Shown: piece by piece, positions 16,022 to 18,858 of the stretch
How the letters are laid out: each line of letters starts with the position of its first letter
Position numbering within the stretch: the stretch's first letter is position 1
Source: Jimgerdemannia flammicorona
Taxonomy: Eukaryota > Mucoromycota > Endogonomycetes > Endogonales > Endogonaceae
Direction: 5' to 3'
NCBI GenBank assembly: GCA_003990745.1
Contig: RBNI01002322.1
Coordinates: 1-18,858 of the forward strand
Length of the DNA: 18,858 nt
The notes under the pieces: model-generated
What the model saw: the letters and a program-made list of their open reading frames with translations, nothing else
Told to the model about the DNA's origin: nothing
The model's database searches: none
Position numbers and translations under genes: made by a program

Positions 16022-16379
16022 CCTATTTAATAACTCACAAACCACTCTTAAGTAAATCTGCTCCCCGTTAGGTCCTACTCCTAACCCCATCATGAAATCT
16101 CCTAATTGGGTATTGTCTGCAGTGATATGCCAATTCAACTAAGCTGGTCTTAGTTTCTTAAACTTCCTGAAATATGAAAAATTCTGAAAATCCAGAACTA
16201 GTCCGAAATAGGACTTTGGTTGAGACGTCAACCCAATCTAGAAATCAATAAGCATAGAGGACGTACTCCATATAAAATTGATCTTGACCATAAGAAAATG
16301 GTCTTCCAGAATATCCAGAACTTTCAGAAAACCCTTCCAGAACTATGTAATGGTTACCCTAAAAAGCAACCCTCTTACA

Positions 16380-16384
16380 CTCTG
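16380..16384 (+). repeat. Target-site duplication CTCTG, right copy
   Basis: Exact match to 5813-5817, directly after the CTTACA end of the 3' LTR. Confidence 0.93.
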
Positions 16385-17160
16385 TGACCATATATCTCAT
16401 AGAACAGAGAGAGTATTTAGGAGGTAGTTATCCCAATTATCATATGTATCTGAGATCTTTACCAGAATATTCTTGAGAGTCTTGTTTGTTCTTTCTATCT
16501 ATCCATTTCCTTGAGGGTAGTATGCACTGGTCTTGATATGCTGTATCTTGTATTTCTGATATATTATCTTATAGAATCCATTGACAAACACTGTGCTATA
16601 GTCTGTGGTGATTTTTCTTATTGACTTGTGGTGGTAGATAATTTGTTAGTATAGGAAGTTAGCTATAGAGAGAGTATTGGCTTCTTGTAATACTCCTGCT
16701 TCTAACTATTTAGTAAAGAGATCTACAATAACTATAATGTAGTGGTTTCTTGATAGTATTACTGGTAATAGTCTAATGATATCTATTGTGATGTGGTGAA
16801 AGGGGATAGGCTCAATTTTTGATAATCTGGGTATCTGGTCTTGCTGATCTTATTTCTATTTTTGGCACTTGTCACACCCTTTGACAAATTGGTACAGATC
16901 TTCTTCTATCATAGGCCACTACATAGTTGTTCTTATTTTGATGTATATTTTAGTTCCTTCTAGATATCCTTGTTTGTATGCTTCCTTCATTACTTAATAC
17001 TTCTTATATTTGGGTATTATGAGCTTTCCTTCTTTTCTGAGTATAGTGTTATCTAGTTCAAATTGTTTCCAAGTTAGTTAATGATGGTGATAGTCTAGAG
17101 TTCAAGATGGTTGGGTATTTTCTACTGTCTAAGATAGCTGATTAATCCATAGTATAGCTC
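16385..17160 (-). pseudogene. Old Ty3/gypsy element: integrase zinc-binding and catalytic part
   Basis: Minus strand. FVKGCDKCQK (near 16860-16890) is the C-x2-C half of the integrase zinc domain. TTDYSTVFVNGFYK (near 16575-16615) carries the second catalytic Asp, and AYYPQGNG, a TAG, then IERTNKTL (near 16485-16525) carries the catalytic Glu. The segment ends at the CTCTG junction with DIWSQ and continues at 5817 on the other side of the insert. There are several TAG/TAA stops. The HPQGNG-x-x-ER-x-N-x-T-L style differs from the DGQTER style of the younger element, so the two belong to different gypsy lineages. Confidence 0.8.
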
Positions 17161-17289
17161 CTTATTCATGTTGAATAGTCTTGAGGAGGGTGTTTCAAAG
17201 TATTCTTAAGAGTGCATTATTATTGGCATTAGTTGTTTCTAAGTGGTGCTTGACAGTACAGTCAGACTCTTACAGCCTGTAGATCTATC

Positions 17290-17600
17290 TGGCATTATTT
17301 CTTTGGGGTTTAGAGTGTGGAATAGCCAGGTGAGAGTGGAATGGTCTGTTGTTGGAATAGTGAAGTATTTCCTGACTAGATAGTAGTGGAACTTATCTAT
17401 CACCCAAACTACTGCTAAGCATTCAAGTTTGTATGACTTGTAGTTCTGTTCTGCTCTACAGGTACCTTGGCTTATATAAGAGATAACATATTCATGTCCA
17501 TCTTTCTTCTGAGCTAGGACTGCTCCAAATTCTATAGTACTTGCATCTATCTGTAAGATGAACTCTAGGTTTCAATCTGGTCTTCTAAGGATCAGTGCTT
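17290..17600 (-). pseudogene. Old Ty3/gypsy element: RNase H domain
   Basis: Minus strand. LQIDASTIEFGAVLAQ (near 17510-17556), YVISYISQGT, AEQNYKSYKLECLAVVW and TTDHSTLTWLF (near 17325-17355) follow the gypsy RNase H pattern, with its Asp, Glu and Asp positions recognisable. It sits directly after RT in minus-strand order. Confidence 0.85.
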
Positions 17601-18750
17601 GGATCAATCTGGTCTTGAGTTTATTAAAGATTTCTTAATGTTCTTTGGTCCATTTGAATTTGGTCTCCTTCTTCAGTAGCTCATAGACAGGTGCTGCAAT
17701 ATTGAAGTATCTTTTGATGAATCTTCTATAGTAGGAGGCCAGTCCAAGAAAGGTGTGGACTTCTGTAGTTATTTTATATCTTGGGTAGGCTGCAACAGCC
17801 TCAATCTTCATCTGTGTGAATTCCAGTCTGGTTGATGATGTGTCCTAGATGGGCAATTTCCTGAGTTGCAAACTTGTACTTCTTGGGCTTAATATAGAGG
17901 ACATGCTCCTTGAGCTTCTTGAGAGCTAGCTGTATATAATTGATATATTCCTATGCAGTATTGCTGAAGATGATCATATCATCAATATGGATAAAGAGCC
18001 ATTTTTGCTAGAGTATTGCACATTCCAAATAGCATTTACAGATAGACTAGGTGGTATTAGATATAATGTAGACTGATTTCTCATTGTTATCTTGAGTGAG
18101 AGCAATCTGATAGAAGCCTGAGAACAGATCTAAGGTGGTGTAGTATTTGGCTTCACTTCCAAGAGTGGTAAGGAATTCTTGAATAATTGGTAAGAGCTGC
18201 CTATTCTTCTTAGTGATTGCATTGAGCTTCCTGTAATCAATGCCAAGTCTTAGGGAAAACTCTCCAGACTTGCTTCCTTTCTTTGGGGCAAGGAAAATAA
18301 GTAAAGCCCAGGGGCTGATAGCTTGCTTAATGATTTCAGCTTCTTCTATTTCCTTGAGTTCTGCTCACAGCTATTCTCTGTAGGCAGGTAGTATAGGTCT
18401 GGCATTCTGGTAGATGGGCTTAGTATTGCTGATGTCAACTTTAGAGTAGTACTTGGGTTCTTGATTGTAGATGTCTCTGAAGTCTATAGCAAGTACTCCT
18501 TCATTCAGGTATAGGATCTTGAGAAGTTATTCTGCTAGGGGAAAGTTTTCTTCAATAGTATATGTGTGCTTATTCTAATCCTTGTCTTTCTTGTACTTGA
18601 GTTCAGTAATCTTAAGTGTAGCATAGACTTCTCTTCTAGTAGATCAAAAGCCTTGTTCTCTTCTCTTAGTCTTGATAAGTTCAATGGTTTCAGTAATCTT
18701 AGGCTTCTTGACTTTATTGATCAGTATCTGGCCAATCCTGTCATACTTTT
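17601..18750 (-). pseudogene. Old Ty3/gypsy element: reverse transcriptase and upstream linker
   Basis: Minus strand. Upstream Lys-rich linker, then ISPWALLIFLAPKKGSKSGE, IDYRKLNAITKKN (near 18200-18241), YTTLDLFSGFYQIALT (first catalytic Asp), MLFGMCN (the MPFGLCN block, in a shifted frame), FIHIDDMIIFS (near 17965-17995), LGHIINQTGI and FLGLASYYRRFIKRY. The YxDD motif reads HIDD. Between the MLFGMCN and HIDD blocks some 25-30 residues usual for the family are missing and the frame shifts, so this RT is dead. No protease motif is seen before the window ends. Confidence 0.88.
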
Positions 18751-18754
18751 TGAC

Positions 18755-18787
18755 TTTTTTTTATTTTTTATTTTTTATTTTTTTTTA
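18755..18787. repeat. Poly(T) runs broken by single A bases
   Basis: Four T runs of 6-9 bases separated by A, about 33 bp in all, inside the upstream coding side of the old element. A simple-sequence expansion; sequence to the right (18788-18858) shows nothing I can identify. Confidence 0.8.
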
Positions 18788-18858
18788 TAGTCACTTGGAC
18801 TCCATTCTTTTATTAATACCCATTTATCCCATATTAATACAATGATCCTGCCCCCTAT

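Larger units (their letters stand above)
5818..16379 (+). mobile_element. Ty3/gypsy chromovirus with dUTPase and gene-bearing 2-kb LTRs
   Basis: A 10,562-bp element with LTRs of 2063 and 2064 bp, TGTAAG...CTTACA ends, a 5-bp target duplication, a primer-binding site 3 bp inside the 5' LTR end and a textbook polypurine tract before the 3' LTR. The order Gag-dUTPase-PR-RT-RNase H-IN-chromodomain, with IN after RT, makes it Ty3/gypsy, and the chromodomain makes it a chromovirus. Gag C-terminus through chromodomain is in one frame, so Gag and Pol were apparently one polyprotein. It is inactive now: ten premature TGAs in that frame, more stops plus a frame change in the Gag N-terminal half, and an integrase deletion. 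Base composition is clearly less AT-rich than the flanks. Confidence 0.95.
14316..16379 (+). repeat. 3' LTR (2064 bp)
   Basis: Pairs with 5818-7880 over its full length, with the same TGTAAG/CTTACA ends. It carries the better copy of the U3 reading frame (14604-15701), TATAAATA at 15891-15898 and AATAAA at 16016-16021. Differences from the 5' LTR are mostly transitions in both directions, so both copies have decayed independently since insertion. Confidence 0.95.
4004..18858 (-). mobile_element. Old, heavily mutated Ty3/gypsy retrotransposon, interrupted by a younger element
   Basis: In minus-strand order the domains are RT (about 18400-17690), RNase H (17600-17290) and integrase (17160-16385 plus 5817-5413), followed by the unidentified frame remnant 5291-4004. 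The younger plus-strand element 5818-16379 lies inside the integrase gene. Gag, protease and the 5' LTR would lie to the right of 18858. No LTR pair is visible, so neither end is certain; the left limit given is only the last recognisable coding position. Coding sequence is full of TAG/TAA stops, frameshifts and small deletions and is much more AT-rich than the insert, so it is clearly the older of the two. Confidence 0.75.

Noticed and set aside
18566..18790. 74-residue plus-strand frame ending in a Phe-rich run
   Set aside because: Antisense to the linker upstream of the old RT; the Phe run is the poly(T) tract.

Overview
This window looks like a gene-free, repeat-rich compartment of a filamentous fungal genome. 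I see no host gene, rRNA or tRNA. Everything recognisable is mobile DNA in several layers. The fungal assignment is an inference from three things: chromodomain-bearing Ty3/gypsy elements, C-to-T (and G-to-A on the other strand) decay of CpA and CpG like RIP or methylation damage, and a fungal-type tyrosine recombinase remnant. I cannot place the species.

Layout. (1) 1-2875: strongly AT-rich. A small 1.74-kb Ty1/copia-like LTR element (873-2611, 144-bp LTRs, initiator-tRNA-Met anticodon-type primer site, near-perfect 5-bp target duplication) sits inside a decayed minus-strand tyrosine recombinase gene. (2) 3088-4003: three ~220-bp tandem repeats, then a shorter degenerate repeat. (3) 4004-5817 and 16385-18858: an old, heavily mutated minus-strand Ty3/gypsy element, split in two. 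Its RT, RNase H and most of its integrase lie to the right of the insert. The integrase C-terminus and a long unidentified reading-frame remnant lie to the left. (4) 5818-16379: a younger plus-strand chromovirus of 10,562 bp with unusually long LTRs (2063 and 2064 bp, TGTAAG...CTTACA ends). It is inserted into the integrase frame of the old element and flanked by a perfect 5-bp duplication, CTCTG.

The younger element is the main interest. Its polyprotein reads Gag (zinc knuckle) - dUTPase - aspartic protease - reverse transcriptase - RNase H - integrase (HHCC, D-x60-D-x35-E) - chromodomain. From about 9061 to 13884 this is one frame, broken only by ten premature TGA codons, almost all explicable as CGA(Arg)-to-TGA decay. 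A dUTPase lies between nucleocapsid and protease, with all five family motifs recognisable. Each LTR also contains, in U3, a sense reading frame of about 365 codons (best copy 14604-15701) resembling no family I know. U3 appears to hold two promoter-like modules (TGASTCA sites followed by a TATA box), one before this LTR gene and one before the presumed genomic RNA start. Gag itself seems to start inside the LTR and read across the primer-binding site, perhaps after removal of a 44-nt intron.

As the element stands it is dead. It has nonsense codons, a Gag frameshift, a His-to-Tyr change in the zinc knuckle, a Gly-to-Ser change at the protease active site and an internal integrase deletion. 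LTR divergence (about 5% by eye over the first ~245 bp, mostly transitions) shows it is not recent.
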